DNA of 64,000 bases from Rhodovulum euryhalinum (GTDB taxonomy: Bacteria; Pseudomonadota; Alphaproteobacteria; Rhodobacterales; Rhodobacteraceae), in assembly GCF_004342445.1 (NCBI RefSeq), contig NZ_SLWW01000007.1, positions 175,160 through 239,159 on the forward strand. Direction: 5' to 3'. The position numbers were made by a program, and so were the translations under genes. The notes under the pieces were generated by a model. The model was not told the DNA's origin and ran no database searches. It worked only from the letters and a program-made list of their open reading frames with translations. Below, piece after piece: positions 50,349 through 59,989 of the stretch; the stretch's first letter is position 1, and each line of letters starts with the position of its first letter.

Positions 50349-52934
50349 ATGCGCGCACCCATGATATCCCGCAACCGGCCCGCCTGCCCGCTGCAGGCGG
50401 TTGCCTCGCGCCGCACGCAGGCGGCGATCGCGGGGGCGATGCTTGCGCTGCTGATCGGGGTGATCGCGTTCCTGTCGCTCGACGTGATGCGCCGGGTGGA
50501 TTCGCTGGCCACCGCGCATACCGACAACGTGCAGTGGACGTTTTCGGCGGTGACGGTCGAACTGGTCGAGTTCGAGAACGCGCTTCTTGGTGCCGAACGG
50601 GACGGGCTGCCGCTGGACGAGGTGCGGCGCCGCTTCGACATCCTTTACAACCGCGCCGACATTGCCACCAACGGCACGCTTTATTCCCACATGATCGCCA
50701 AGGCCGGTCTCGGCGACGAGGCCGCGCGGCTCTGGCAGGCGCTCGATGCCGCGGTTCCGCTGATCGACGGGCCGGATGCCGGCCTGGCCGCAGCGCTGCC
50801 ATCGCTTCGGAGCAGCTTCCACGATCTGCGCGCCCCGCTCAGGACAATGGCGATCGCCGGGGTGCGGCTGCTGGCGGTCGATGCGGACGGCCAGCGTGCG
50901 ACAGTGGCGCGCCTGCTGACGCGGCTGGCGCTGGTCACCTCGGGGCTGGTCGTTCTGCTGCTCGTGGCGCTGGTCGTGCTGGGGCGGCTGAACCGGGACA
51001 TGGGGCGCCGGGCGCAGGAGTTGCAGATGCTCACCTCGCGCCTTTGCGCCACCGTCCGAAGTGCCATCGACGCGGTGATCGTGGCCGACGACGAGGGCCG
51101 CATCCTCGACTTCAACCCGGCGGCCGAGGCGATCTTCGGCTACCGGCGCGACGAGATCCTTGGCCAGCGGATGCATGACATGATCGTGCCGGACCATGTC
51201 CGCCCCTTCCTGCTGACCGGAATGGAGAGGTTTCGCGAAACCGGCCAGCTCAGCCTGTTTGCAGGGGGCCGTGTCGAGATGGAGGCGCGGCGCAAGTCCG
51301 GCGAGGTGTTCCCGGCCGAGATTTCGGTCAGCATCGCGGACAGCCGGAACGGCAAGATCCTCGTCTCGTTCCTGCGCGACATCTCGGATCGCAAGGCGGC
51401 CGAGGCGGACCTGACCCGCGCCCGCGACGATGCGCTTGCGGGCGAGAAGGCCAAGGCGAACCTGCTTGCGGTGATGAGCCACGAGATGCGCACGCCGCTG
51501 AACGGCATGCTGGGCGCGATGGAACTGATGCGCGACACCGCGCTGGATGCCGAGCAGCGCGAGCACCTGACGATCATGGACTCGTCGGGGCGGCTGCTTC
51601 TGCACCATGTCAACGATGTGCTGGACATCGCACATCTCGACTCGGGACGGGCGGTGACGGAAAACTGCGGCTTCGATCTTGCCGTGCTGCTGGACGAAAC
51701 CGTGGCGATGCACCGCGCGCTCGCGGCGATCAATGGCAATCGTCTGCTGATCGAGACCGAGGCGGGGCTGGGCCCGGTCCTGGGTGATGCGCGGCGGCTG
51801 CGGCAGATCCTCGTCAACCTGATCGGCAACGCGCTGAAATTCACCCGGCAGGGGACGGTGACGCTGACGGCCCGGCGGCCCGGCGGAACGGACATGGTCG
51901 AGATCGCGGTGCGCGACACCGGCATCGGGATTTCGCCCGCGGATCGCGAGCGGATCTTCGACGAATTCTTCACCGCCGATCCGACCTATGGCCGCCGTGC
52001 CGGGGGCACCGGGCTGGGTCTTGCCATCACCGATCGGCTGGTTCGGTTGCTGGGCGGCGAGATCGCGGTGGACAGCACGCCCGGCGCGGGCAGCGTCTTT
52101 GCCGTGCGGCTGCGACTGGCCCCGCTGGCCGTCGTGGACCCCGGCCCCGACGGGCCGGGACCGGATGGGGCAGAGATCGTCGCGAAGCCGCTGCGCCTTC
52201 TGCTGGTCGAGGACAACCGGGTGAACCGCCGCGTCGCCCGCGCCCTGCTGGAACGGCTCGGTCACCGGGTGACCGAGGCCGAGGACGGGATCGAGGGTGT
52301 CGAAAAGGCGTTCTGCACCGCATTCGATGCGATCCTGATGGATGTCAGCATGCCCCGGCTCGACGGGGTCGAGGCCACCCGCCGCATCCGCCTCGGCGGT
52401 CGTTCGCGCCATGCCCGGATCGTTGCGCTGACCGCCCACGCGATGCCGCACGAGATCGAGGAGTTCCGCTTCGCGGGAATGGACGAGGTCGGATCAAAGC
52501 CCGTCTCACGCGGCCAGTTGGCCGCGCTGCTGGCCGAGGGCGCACCGCGCAGGGCGGTGGTGACGCATGACGACCACGCCGAACCGGATGGGCTGCCCCT
52601 GCTTCTGGCAGCGGGCAAGGACGGTGGGGCGGCGGTCATGGCCCTGCTGCAACAGCGCAGCCCCGTGGCCGCGCGGCTTGACGCGCTCTGTCGGGGCGGG
52701 CTGGCAGGGCCGGACGACGGGGCAGAGATCCTGCATGCCGCCGCGGCCTGCGCCGGGCTGGGCGCGCTGCCGCTGGCGAATGCACTCGACCGGGTGGCGC
52801 GGCTGATCGCACCGGGGGCGGCGCTGTCCGATTCCGTCCCGGCGGCCGAGGCACTGGCGCTCTGGCGCGCGACCGCCGCGGCGCTTGCCTCTGCCGATGC
52901 CGATCCCGACATGCCGCTTCGGGCTGCGGAATAG
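50349..52934 (+). CDS. Hybrid sensor histidine kinase / response regulator with PAS and HPt-like end
   Basis: An 861-residue membrane kinase: two spans (about residues 25-48 and 197-218) around a 150-residue periplasmic domain, PAS domain (about 235-355; AVIVADDEGRILDFNPAAEAIFGYRR), HisKA with His378 (VMSHEMRTPLNGML), HATPase_c (NALKFT, GTGLGLAIT), receiver with Asp665 (AILMDVSMPRLDG) and a C-terminal helical segment with LHAAAACAGLGA (His796) like a degenerate HPt domain. This is a self-contained phosphorelay. It follows the sulfite-oxidase-fold gene by 10 bp. Confidence 0.9.
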   Translation: MRAPMISRNRPACPLQAVASRRTQAAIAGAMLALLIGVIAFLSLDVMRRVDSLATAHTDNVQWTFSAVTVELVEFENALLGAERDGLPLDEVRRRFDILYNRADIATNGTLYSHMIAKAGLGDEAARLWQALDAAVPLIDGPDAGLAAALPSLRSSFHDLRAPLRTMAIAGVRLLAVDADGQRATVARLLTRLALVTSGLVVLLLVALVVLGRLNRDMGRRAQELQMLTSRLCATVRSAIDAVIVADDEGRILDFNPAAEAIFGYRRDEILGQRMHDMIVPDHVRPFLLTGMERFRETGQLSLFAGGRVEMEARRKSGEVFPAEISVSIADSRNGKILVSFLRDISDRKAAEADLTRARDDALAGEKAKANLLAVMSHEMRTPLNGMLGAMELMRDTALDAEQREHLTIMDSSGRLLLHHVNDVLDIAHLDSGRAVTENCGFDLAVLLDETVAMHRALAAINGNRLLIETEAGLGPVLGDARRLRQILVNLIGNALKFTRQGTVTLTARRPGGTDMVEIAVRDTGIGISPADRERIFDEFFTADPTYGRRAGGTGLGLAITDRLVRLLGGEIAVDSTPGAGSVFAVRLRLAPLAVVDPGPDGPGPDGAEIVAKPLRLLLVEDNRVNRRVARALLERLGHRVTEAEDGIEGVEKAFCTAFDAILMDVSMPRLDGVEATRRIRLGGRSRHARIVALTAHAMPHEIEEFRFAGMDEVGSKPVSRGQLAALLAEGAPRRAVVTHDDHAEPDGLPLLLAAGKDGGAAVMALLQQRSPVAARLDALCRGGLAGPDDGAEILHAAAACAGLGALPLANALDRVARLIAPGAALSDSVPAAEALALWRATAAALASADADPDMPLRAAE

Positions 52935-52995
52935 GCGGGGCCGGGGCTTGAATACCCCCGCGATCCGGCTAAGCCTTCAGCGAAACGGAGGCCCC

Positions 52996-55023
52996 ATGAC
53001 CAACCCCCTGCTTGCGCCCCGCACGGCGCCGTTCGACTTGCCGGACTTCGCCGCAATCGCCGACGACCATTTCGAGCCCGCCTTCGATACGGCGCTTGCC
53101 TGCACCCGCGCCGAGATCGACGCGATCGCGACGAACCCCGAGCCGCCTGATTTCGCCAATACCATCGAGGCGCTGGAACGGTCGGGTCAGGCGCTGAACG
53201 ACGTGCTGTCGGTCTTCTACCTGGTGGCCGCCGTCGACTCGACCTCTCGACGCGAGGCGTTGCAGCGTGCCTTTTCGCCGAAGCTGGCCGAGTTCTCGAC
53301 CGATGTGACGCTGAACGCCGCGCTCTTTACCCGGATCGAGACAGTGTGGCAGGGGCGGGCGGCGCTGGATCTGACGCCCGAACAGGCCCGCCTGCTCGAG
53401 GTCAAGCGGCGCGATTTCGTCCGGGCAGGGGCGGCGCTGGCCGACGAGGGCCGCGCGCGGCTGCGGGCGATCAACACCCGTCTGGCCGAGCTTGGCACCG
53501 CGTTCGGGCAGAACCTTCTGGCCGACGAGCGGGACTGGACCATGCCGCTGGCGCAGGCCGATCTGGACGGGCTGCCAGGCTTTGTCGCCGAGGCCGCGCG
53601 CGCCGCCGGGGCCGAGCGTGGGGCGGGCGGGCCGGTGGTCACGCTGTCGCGGTCGCTGATCGTGCCGTTCCTGCAATTCTCGCCACGCCGCGACCTGCGC
53701 GAACGCGCCTACCGGGCCTGGACGGCGCGCGGTGCACGCGGCGGCACGACCGACAACCGGGCGATCGTGACCGAGACGCTGGCGCTGAGGGCCGAACGCG
53801 CCGCGCTGCTGGGCCATGACAGCTTTGCCGCCTCCAAGCTGGAAACCGAGATGGCCAAGACACCCGCGGCGGTGCGCGACCTTCTGATGGCCGTCTGGCA
53901 CCCCGCCAAGGCGCGCGCCGAGGCCGATGCTGCGGTTCTTGAGGCGATGCTGGCCGCGGATGGCCATCCCGGCCCGCTGGAACCCTGGGACTGGCACTAC
54001 TACGCCGACAAGCGCCGCAAGGCAGAACACGATCTGGACGAGGCCGCGCTGAAACCCTTTCTGCAGCTCGACCGGATGATCGAGGCGGCCTTCGACTGTG
54101 CCAACCGCCTGTTCGGGCTGGAGTTCACGCCGCTCGACATCGCGCTGCACCATCCCGACGCCCGCGCCTGGGAGGTCACCCGCGACGGGCGGCATATGGC
54201 GGTCTTCATCGGCGACTATTTCGCGCGGTCCGGCAAACGGTCGGGGGCGTGGTGTTCGGCGCTGCGCGCGCAGCAACGTCTTGCGGGCGAGATCCGGCCC
54301 CACGTCATCAATGTCTGCAACTTTGCCAAACCCGCCGAGGGGCGGCCCGCGCTTCTGTCCTGGGACGACGCACGCACGCTGTTCCACGAGTTCGGCCATG
54401 CGCTGCACCAGATGCTGAGCGACGTGACCTATGAAAGCCTGTCGGGCACGTCCGTCCCGCGCGACTTCGTCGAACTGCCCAGCCAGCTTTACGAGCACTG
54501 GCTCGAGGTTCCGCAGGTGCTGGAACGCTTTGCCACCCATGCCGAAACCGGCGAGCCCATGCCCGCCGACATGCGGACCCGCCTGCTGGCGGCGGCCAAT
54601 TTCGACATGGGATTCCAGACGGTCGAGTTCATCGCCTCGGCGCTGGTCGATCTCGACTTTCACGATGGCCCGCCCCCCGCCGACCCGATGCAACGCCAGG
54701 CCGAGGTGCTGGAGGCGATCGGCATGCCGCGGGCGATCGGCATGCGCCACGCCACGCCGCATTTCGCACATGTCTTCTCCGGCGGCTACTATGCCTCGGC
54801 CTATTACTCCTACATGTGGTCCGAGGTGATGGATGCCGACGCCTTCGCCGCCTTCGACGAGGCGGGCGACCCGTTCGACCCGGTGACCGCCCGGGCGTTG
54901 GAAGAACACATCCTCTCGGCCGGGGGCACCGCCGAGCCGGAGGCGCTTTACCTCGCCTTCCGCGGCCGCCTGCCGGGGGTCGAGGCGCTGCTGAAGGGGC
55001 GGGGGCTCGACTCCGCGGCATGA
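52996..55023 (+). CDS. M3 family oligopeptidase (oligopeptidase A/Dcp type)
   Basis: A 675-residue zinc metallopeptidase. The active site HEFGH (His464, Glu465, His468 in TLFHEFGHALHQML) and the downstream SGTSVPRDFVELPSQLYEHW with the third ligand glutamate are seen; the C-terminus has the substrate-tyrosine region FSGGYYASAYYSYMWSEV. It cleaves short peptides in the cytosol and resembles OpdA/Dcp. GGAGG lies before the ATG at 52996. Confidence 0.94.
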   Translation: MTNPLLAPRTAPFDLPDFAAIADDHFEPAFDTALACTRAEIDAIATNPEPPDFANTIEALERSGQALNDVLSVFYLVAAVDSTSRREALQRAFSPKLAEFSTDVTLNAALFTRIETVWQGRAALDLTPEQARLLEVKRRDFVRAGAALADEGRARLRAINTRLAELGTAFGQNLLADERDWTMPLAQADLDGLPGFVAEAARAAGAERGAGGPVVTLSRSLIVPFLQFSPRRDLRERAYRAWTARGARGGTTDNRAIVTETLALRAERAALLGHDSFAASKLETEMAKTPAAVRDLLMAVWHPAKARAEADAAVLEAMLAADGHPGPLEPWDWHYYADKRRKAEHDLDEAALKPFLQLDRMIEAAFDCANRLFGLEFTPLDIALHHPDARAWEVTRDGRHMAVFIGDYFARSGKRSGAWCSALRAQQRLAGEIRPHVINVCNFAKPAEGRPALLSWDDARTLFHEFGHALHQMLSDVTYESLSGTSVPRDFVELPSQLYEHWLEVPQVLERFATHAETGEPMPADMRTRLLAAANFDMGFQTVEFIASALVDLDFHDGPPPADPMQRQAEVLEAIGMPRAIGMRHATPHFAHVFSGGYYASAYYSYMWSEVMDADAFAAFDEAGDPFDPVTARALEEHILSAGGTAEPEALYLAFRGRLPGVEALLKGRGLDSAA

Positions 55024-55033
55024 TGCGCGGCGC

Positions 55034-55834
55034 CTAGGGTTCGTCCCAGTAGCGGCGCCGTTCCTGCCACATCTTTTCGCCGACCATGCAATCCTGTGGA
55101 TCGTGCGGTGTGTATTGCGCGGGCAGCACCTTGGCAGGCGCGGGCTGCCCGACCATTTCCAGCACCAGCTTGCGCCGCACGGCATCCGTGAAATCGCCCC
55201 AGTCGAGCACCGGGATCACGAAGGCCCCCGGCCCGCCGATCACGCAGGACTCGTAATACAGGTCGAGCCCGTCGAGGTGCCACTGGCTGCCTATTCCGTC
55301 CCGCGTCATCAGTGGCAGCCCGTTGATGGCGATGCCCTGGGCGAGAACGGCGTCGCGCGCCTCGGTCACCGGGCGGCCCTGGTTGTTCGGCCCGTCGCCC
55401 GAGATGTCGATCACCCGCCGGAGCCCGCGATAGGCGTTGGCCTCGATCATCCGGGCGCCGAACACCAGCGCCTCGGAGATCGAGGTCCGCCGCAGCGACG
55501 GGTCGAACCGGTTTTCCAGCTCGGCGGCGAACCCCGCAAGGTCGGCGCGCGTCTCGATCAGGCGCCAGTCGATGACGACCTCCTGGCTTCCGGCCCATTC
55601 CACATAGGTGATCGCGACACGTTGCAGGGCGCCGGACTGCACCGCGGCGAAGACCGCATCGGAATCGAGCGCCGCGGCATAGCCCCTGCGCTGGATTTCA
55701 AGCTCGCGCGGGCTCATCGAACGCGAGACGTCGACCAGCAGGACGAGTTCCAGATCGACCTCGATCCCTTCGGCATCGGCCGGTGCGGCGGCCAGCGACA
55801 GGGCCGAAACAAGAAGAGCGGCAAGCAGGCGCAT
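55034..55834 (-). CDS. DUF1194 secreted von Willebrand A-like protein
   Basis: A 266-residue exported protein: signal peptide MRLLAALLVSALSLAAAPADA, then a VWA-like fold whose MIDAS motif is DVSRSMS (D-x-S-x-S) in LVLLVDVSRSMSPRELEIQ. It continues with RRVIDISGDGPNNQG and LDWGDFTDAVRRKL. DUF1194 proteins are found in many Rhodobacteraceae, probably as periplasmic adhesion or assembly proteins. Start at 55834 keeps the signal peptide intact. Convergent with the oligopeptidase. Confidence 0.87.
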   Translation of the reverse strand: MRLLAALLVSALSLAAAPADAEGIEVDLELVLLVDVSRSMSPRELEIQRRGYAAALDSDAVFAAVQSGALQRVAITYVEWAGSQEVVIDWRLIETRADLAGFAAELENRFDPSLRRTSISEALVFGARMIEANAYRGLRRVIDISGDGPNNQGRPVTEARDAVLAQGIAINGLPLMTRDGIGSQWHLDGLDLYYESCVIGGPGAFVIPVLDWGDFTDAVRRKLVLEMVGQPAPAKVLPAQYTPHDPQDCMVGEKMWQERRRYWDEP

Positions 55835-56281
55835 GTTGCAAGGATGCGGGCGGCGGCGGCTTTGGTCCAATCACATTCAGGCCGGATGCCGCCTCTGCCC
55901 GGGATTGCGGACAATTCCCGGGGTGCCGGCGCTGGCGCTGAAAATCGCCGCAATGCGACTTGATGGCCCCGGTGGCGGCTCTAGTTGACAACTGCCCGGC
56001 GGGTATGTGTGAATTCCCGCCGCGGTAGAACGACAAAGAATGACGGCCACGTGACTCGGGCATGTTACCCAAGGGTGAGATGCAAAACGGAAAGGCTGTC
56101 GGCACAGGGAGGACGTGAATGCGCGTGTCTGGGGACTGGCCCGGGCGGCGATCCGGTGGGGTGAGGGCCGAGGGTTTCTCCAGCACCGGTCGCGGTACCA
56201 GGCCCAAGGGGATGAAGGCGCGGAACGCGCATCACATTGGGTGTTCCGCAGAAGGGTGCGTCGCCGGGGGGGGCATGACCC
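55835..56281. other. Intergenic region ahead of the ligase/ABC operon
   Basis: About 450 bp without a convincing gene. It must hold the promoters of the divergent DUF1194 gene and of the rightward operon. A TTGACA at 55985-55990 is visible but no good -10 lies at 16-18 bp. A 57-codon frame starting at an ATG at 56119 with a GGGAGG site ends at 56292, overlapping the ligase start; it could be a leader peptide but has no recognisable content. Confidence 0.35.
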
Positions 56282-58231
56282 ATGGCGCGTGAGGTGGCCG
56301 GCCGCGACACCTTCGCGAAGCTCCTCTTCGACCAGGCCGCCTTGCGGGGCGATGCGTCGGCGATCCGGGAAAAACGGCGCGGCATCTGGGGCAATATCAC
56401 CTTTCGCATGCTGTCGGACGAGGCGGCCCATCTGTCCCTGGCGCTTGCCGAACGCGGGATCGCGCGCGGCGAGCGCGTGGCCGTGATCGGCGATAACCGT
56501 CCGCGCCTGTTCGGGGCGATCGCGGCGACCCATGCGCTGGGCGGGGTGGCCGTGCCGCTCTATCCCGATTCCAGTGCCGAGGAGGTGGCGGGCCAGCTGC
56601 GCGCCGCCCGGGTGAGTGCGGTTTTCGCCGAGGATCAGGAACAGGTCGACAAGGTTCTGGATATCCTGCCGAACTGCCCGGGCGTGCGGCTTGTCGTCTA
56701 TGACGACGACCGCGGCATGCGTCACTACGTGCATCCCGGGCTGGCCGACCACGGCCACCTGATCGACGAGGGCCAGGCGCTGGCCGCCAAGGCCCCCGAC
56801 GCCTACCGGCAGGCGGTCGCGGCTGGGCAGGGCAGCGACGAGGCCTTCGTCTTCTTCACCTCGGGGGCCTCGGGCGCGCCGAAGGGCGTGGTGTTCACCC
56901 ATGCGGCGCTGATCGGCCGGACCCGGGCGGCGGTGCAGGCGCAGGGGCTGACGGCGTCGGACACCACGCTGGCCTTCTTCCCGCCGGGCTGGCTGTGCCA
57001 GACGATGTTCAGCTACATGTCCTCGATGGTGGCGGGGCTCTGCATCTGCTGCCCGGAATCGCTGGAAACCCTGATCGACGACATGCGCGAGATCGCGCCG
57101 ACCTCGCTGTTGACGACGCCGCGGATGCTGGACGCGATCTTCTCGCGCATCTCGACCCGGATGGAGGAAACGGGGGGGATCAACCTGGTGCTCTATCGCC
57201 GCGCGCTGGCGCTGGCCCAGCGGGTCGGGCGGCAGCGGATGGAGGGCTATGCGCCCGGTGCGGTCAACCGGTTCGGCATGGCGGCCTATGGTGCGCTGAT
57301 CTACGCGCCCTTGCGCGACATCCTCGGCATGAGCCGGCTCCGGTCGGCCTGTTCGACCGGCGACACGCTGGACCCGGCGATGCAGGGCTTTTTCCAGACG
57401 CTGGGGATCGACCTTCGGCAGGTCTACGGCGCGACCGAAACGGCGTTCTTCGTGGCGATGCAGCGCCATGGCGACGAGGGGCGCGGGACGGTGGGCAAGC
57501 CGCTTGACGACATCGCGGTTCGCATCTCGGACAGGGGCGAGATCGAGGTGCGCTCGGACGGTCTGATGGCGGGATACCTCGACGATCCCTCGGCGATGGC
57601 AGCGGTGCGCAGTGCGGATGGCTGGCTGCGGACCGGGGACGCCGGCATCCTGGAGCCGGACGGCAATCTGCGGTTGGTCGACCGGATGGATGCGATCGGG
57701 CGGCTGGCAGACGGTACGGTCTTTGCCCCGCGCATGCTGGAAAGCCGGATCCGTTTTTCGCCGCATATCCGCGACGCGGTGGTGGTGGGCGACGGGCGCG
57801 ACGGGATCTGCGCGCTGGTCGACATCGACACGCTGGCGGTGGGCCGCTGGGCCGACGACCATGCAATCGCCTATATGGGCCACGCCGATCTTGCCTCGCA
57901 GGACGAGGTTTACGGGCTTGTCGCCGACTGGATCGCCGAAGTGAATGCCGGGCTCGCGCGCGACCCGGCGACGGCGGCGCTGCAAATCCGCCGCTTCGCG
58001 CTGGTGCCCGAGGAACTGGGCACCGAGAACGGATTCCTCACACCCACCGGCAAGGTGCGCCGCCACGCGGTGACCGAGCGCTTCGCGGCGCTGATCGAGG
58101 GGCTTTATGCCGGGCAGAGCGAGGTGATGCTGGAAACTGCCGCCGTCGAAGAGGGCCACCACGGACCCGTCGCGCTGAAGATCCGCGAGGCGTCGGTGGT
58201 CGGCGTGCCCGGCAGCAGGAGGGCCGCATGA
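56282..58231 (+). CDS. AMP-dependent acyl-CoA ligase
   Basis: A 649-residue ANL-superfamily ligase of the long-chain type. Seen: the P-loop-like FFTSGASGAPKGVVFTH, the FFPPGWLCQTMFSYM region, QVYGATETAF, and the hinge GWLRTGDAGILEPDGNL with the acidic ATP contact; near the end PTGKVRRHAV carries the C-terminal lysine region. It activates a carboxylic acid to its CoA thioester. It overlaps livG (ATGA), so the ABC transporter beyond it probably imports the substrate. The acid (aliphatic or aromatic) is not deducible. Confidence 0.9.
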   Translation: MAREVAGRDTFAKLLFDQAALRGDASAIREKRRGIWGNITFRMLSDEAAHLSLALAERGIARGERVAVIGDNRPRLFGAIAATHALGGVAVPLYPDSSAEEVAGQLRAARVSAVFAEDQEQVDKVLDILPNCPGVRLVVYDDDRGMRHYVHPGLADHGHLIDEGQALAAKAPDAYRQAVAAGQGSDEAFVFFTSGASGAPKGVVFTHAALIGRTRAAVQAQGLTASDTTLAFFPPGWLCQTMFSYMSSMVAGLCICCPESLETLIDDMREIAPTSLLTTPRMLDAIFSRISTRMEETGGINLVLYRRALALAQRVGRQRMEGYAPGAVNRFGMAAYGALIYAPLRDILGMSRLRSACSTGDTLDPAMQGFFQTLGIDLRQVYGATETAFFVAMQRHGDEGRGTVGKPLDDIAVRISDRGEIEVRSDGLMAGYLDDPSAMAAVRSADGWLRTGDAGILEPDGNLRLVDRMDAIGRLADGTVFAPRMLESRIRFSPHIRDAVVVGDGRDGICALVDIDTLAVGRWADDHAIAYMGHADLASQDEVYGLVADWIAEVNAGLARDPATAALQIRRFALVPEELGTENGFLTPTGKVRRHAVTERFAALIEGLYAGQSEVMLETAAVEEGHHGPVALKIREASVVGVPGSRRAA

Positions 58232-59049
58232 ACGTCGTGACACAAAGCCATATTCCGGGCGTCGAGCGGGCCTATCCGATCGGCGAGCCGATCCTGGAAC
58301 TCGACTCGATTTCGCTCAGGTTCGGCGGTGTGCAGGCGCTGACCAACATCTCGTTCGACATTCGCGAGCACGAGGTGCGCGCGATCATCGGGCCGAACGG
58401 CGCCGGAAAGTCGTCCATGCTGAACGTGATCGGCGGGCTCTATACGCCCCAGGACGGCACGATCCGGTTCCGCGGCGAGAAGTTCGCCAACATGACGCCG
58501 GGCAAGGCGGCGCGGCTGGGCATCGCGCGCACCTTCCAGAACATTGCGCTGTTCAAGCGGATGACGGTGCTGGAAAACATCATGGCGGGCCGGCGTCTTT
58601 TCACGCACGCGAATTTCCTGGAGGTGGCGCTGCAACTGCCGCGCGCTCGGCGCGAGGAACTGGAAAGCCGCGAGAAGGCCGAGGAGATCATCGAGTTCCT
58701 GGAGATCCAGCAGATCCGCAAGACCCAGGTCTCGCGCCTGCCCTATGGGCTTCAGAAGCGGGTGGAACTCGGCCGCGCGCTCGCCGCCGAGCCGCAGATC
58801 CTGCTGCTGGACGAGCCGATGGCGGGGATGAATGTCGAGGAAAAGCAGGACATGTGCCGCTTCATCCTCGACGTGAACGACCATTACGGGACGACCATGG
58901 TGCTGATCGAGCATGACATGGGCGTGGTCATGGACATTTCCGACCGCGTCGTGGTGCTGGATTACGGCAAGAAGATCGGCGACGGCTCGCCCGCAGAGGT
59001 GCGCAGCAACCAGGACGTGATCGACGCCTATCTGGGCGTGGCGCATTGA
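58228..59049 (+). CDS. livG: Branched-chain-type ABC transporter ATPase, LivG
   Basis: A 273-residue ABC ATPase: Walker A GPNGAGKSS, Q-loop in IARTFQNIALFKRM, the signature region VSRLPYGLQKRVELGRALA (with the LPYG variant of LSGGQ usual for LivG), Walker B LLLDEPMAGM and H-loop VLIEHDMGVV. The N-terminus has a longer MNVVTQSHIPGVERAYPIGE extension. It is coupled to the ligase and followed by livH (10 bp). Confidence 0.94.
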   Translation: MNVVTQSHIPGVERAYPIGEPILELDSISLRFGGVQALTNISFDIREHEVRAIIGPNGAGKSSMLNVIGGLYTPQDGTIRFRGEKFANMTPGKAARLGIARTFQNIALFKRMTVLENIMAGRRLFTHANFLEVALQLPRARREELESREKAEEIIEFLEIQQIRKTQVSRLPYGLQKRVELGRALAAEPQILLLDEPMAGMNVEEKQDMCRFILDVNDHYGTTMVLIEHDMGVVMDISDRVVVLDYGKKIGDGSPAEVRSNQDVIDAYLGVAH

Positions 59050-59059
59050 GGAGGCGGCC

Positions 59060-59965
59060 GTGAATCCCGAAATCCTGTTCTTCTTCGAGGTGCTGATCGG
59101 CGGGCTGCTGGCGGGGGTGATGTATTCGCTCGTCGCGCTGGGTTTCGTGCTGATCTACAAGGCGTCGTCGGTGTTCAACTTTGCCCAGGGCGCGATGGTG
59201 TTCTTCGCGGTCCTGTCCTTCGTGGGCTTCATGGAGCTGGGCCTGCCGTTCTTCCTGGCGCTGCTGGTGACGGTGGGGCTGATGATCCTTGTCGGCATGG
59301 CGACGGAACGCTTCGTGCTGCGCCCGCTGGTCAACCAGCACGAAGACACGCTGCTGATGGCCACGATCGGCCTTGCCTTCGTGCTGGAGGGGCTGGCCCA
59401 GCTTGTCTGGGGGGTCGAGGTGCGCCGGCTCGACCTCGGTATCCGTGACGAGCCGATCATGCGGATCGCGGATGCGACGGGCATCTTCGTCAGCGTGCTC
59501 GATCTGGTGGCGGGGCTGGTGGCCGCGGTGATGGTGGCGGTGCTCGCCATCGTGTTCTCGCGCACCAAGGTCGGGCTGGGGCTGCGCGCGGTGGCCGACG
59601 GGCACGGCGCGGCGATGTCGATCGGCATCCCGCTGCGGCAGGTCTGGGTCTTCGTCTGGGCCGCCGCGGGCATCGTGGCGCTGGTGGCGGGCATGCTCTG
59701 GGGCGCGCGCGCGGGGGTGCAGTTCGCGCTTGTCGGCCTCGCGCTCAAGGCGCTGCCGGTGCTGATCATCGGCGGTTTCACCTCGGTGCCGGGCGTGATC
59801 GTGGCCGGCCTGATCGTGGGCGCCAGCGAGAAGATCGCCGAGGTCTATATCGGCCCCTATTTCGGCGGCGGCATCGAGGGCTGGGCGCCCTACATGCTGG
59901 CGGTCCTGTTCCTGATGTTCCGGCCCGAGGGCCTGTTCGGCGAACGCATCATCCGGCGCGTCTGA
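59060..59965 (+). CDS. livH: Branched-chain-type ABC transporter permease, LivH
   Basis: A 301-residue permease with about eight spans: ALGFVLIYKASSVFNFAQGAM is the LivH signature, and RTKVGLGLRAVADGHGAAMSIGI is the coupling loop. It forms the membrane channel with LivM. GTG start at 59060 with GAGGAGG upstream. Confidence 0.93.
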   Translation: MNPEILFFFEVLIGGLLAGVMYSLVALGFVLIYKASSVFNFAQGAMVFFAVLSFVGFMELGLPFFLALLVTVGLMILVGMATERFVLRPLVNQHEDTLLMATIGLAFVLEGLAQLVWGVEVRRLDLGIRDEPIMRIADATGIFVSVLDLVAGLVAAVMVAVLAIVFSRTKVGLGLRAVADGHGAAMSIGIPLRQVWVFVWAAAGIVALVAGMLWGARAGVQFALVGLALKALPVLIIGGFTSVPGVIVAGLIVGASEKIAEVYIGPYFGGGIEGWAPYMLAVLFLMFRPEGLFGERIIRRV

Positions 59966-59989
59966 CGCCCTCTGACAGAGGAGACTGCC

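Noticed and set aside
55985..56020. Sigma70-type promoter TTGACA before the ligase operon
   Set aside because: A perfect -35 is present, but the best -10-like hexamer lies at the wrong spacing.
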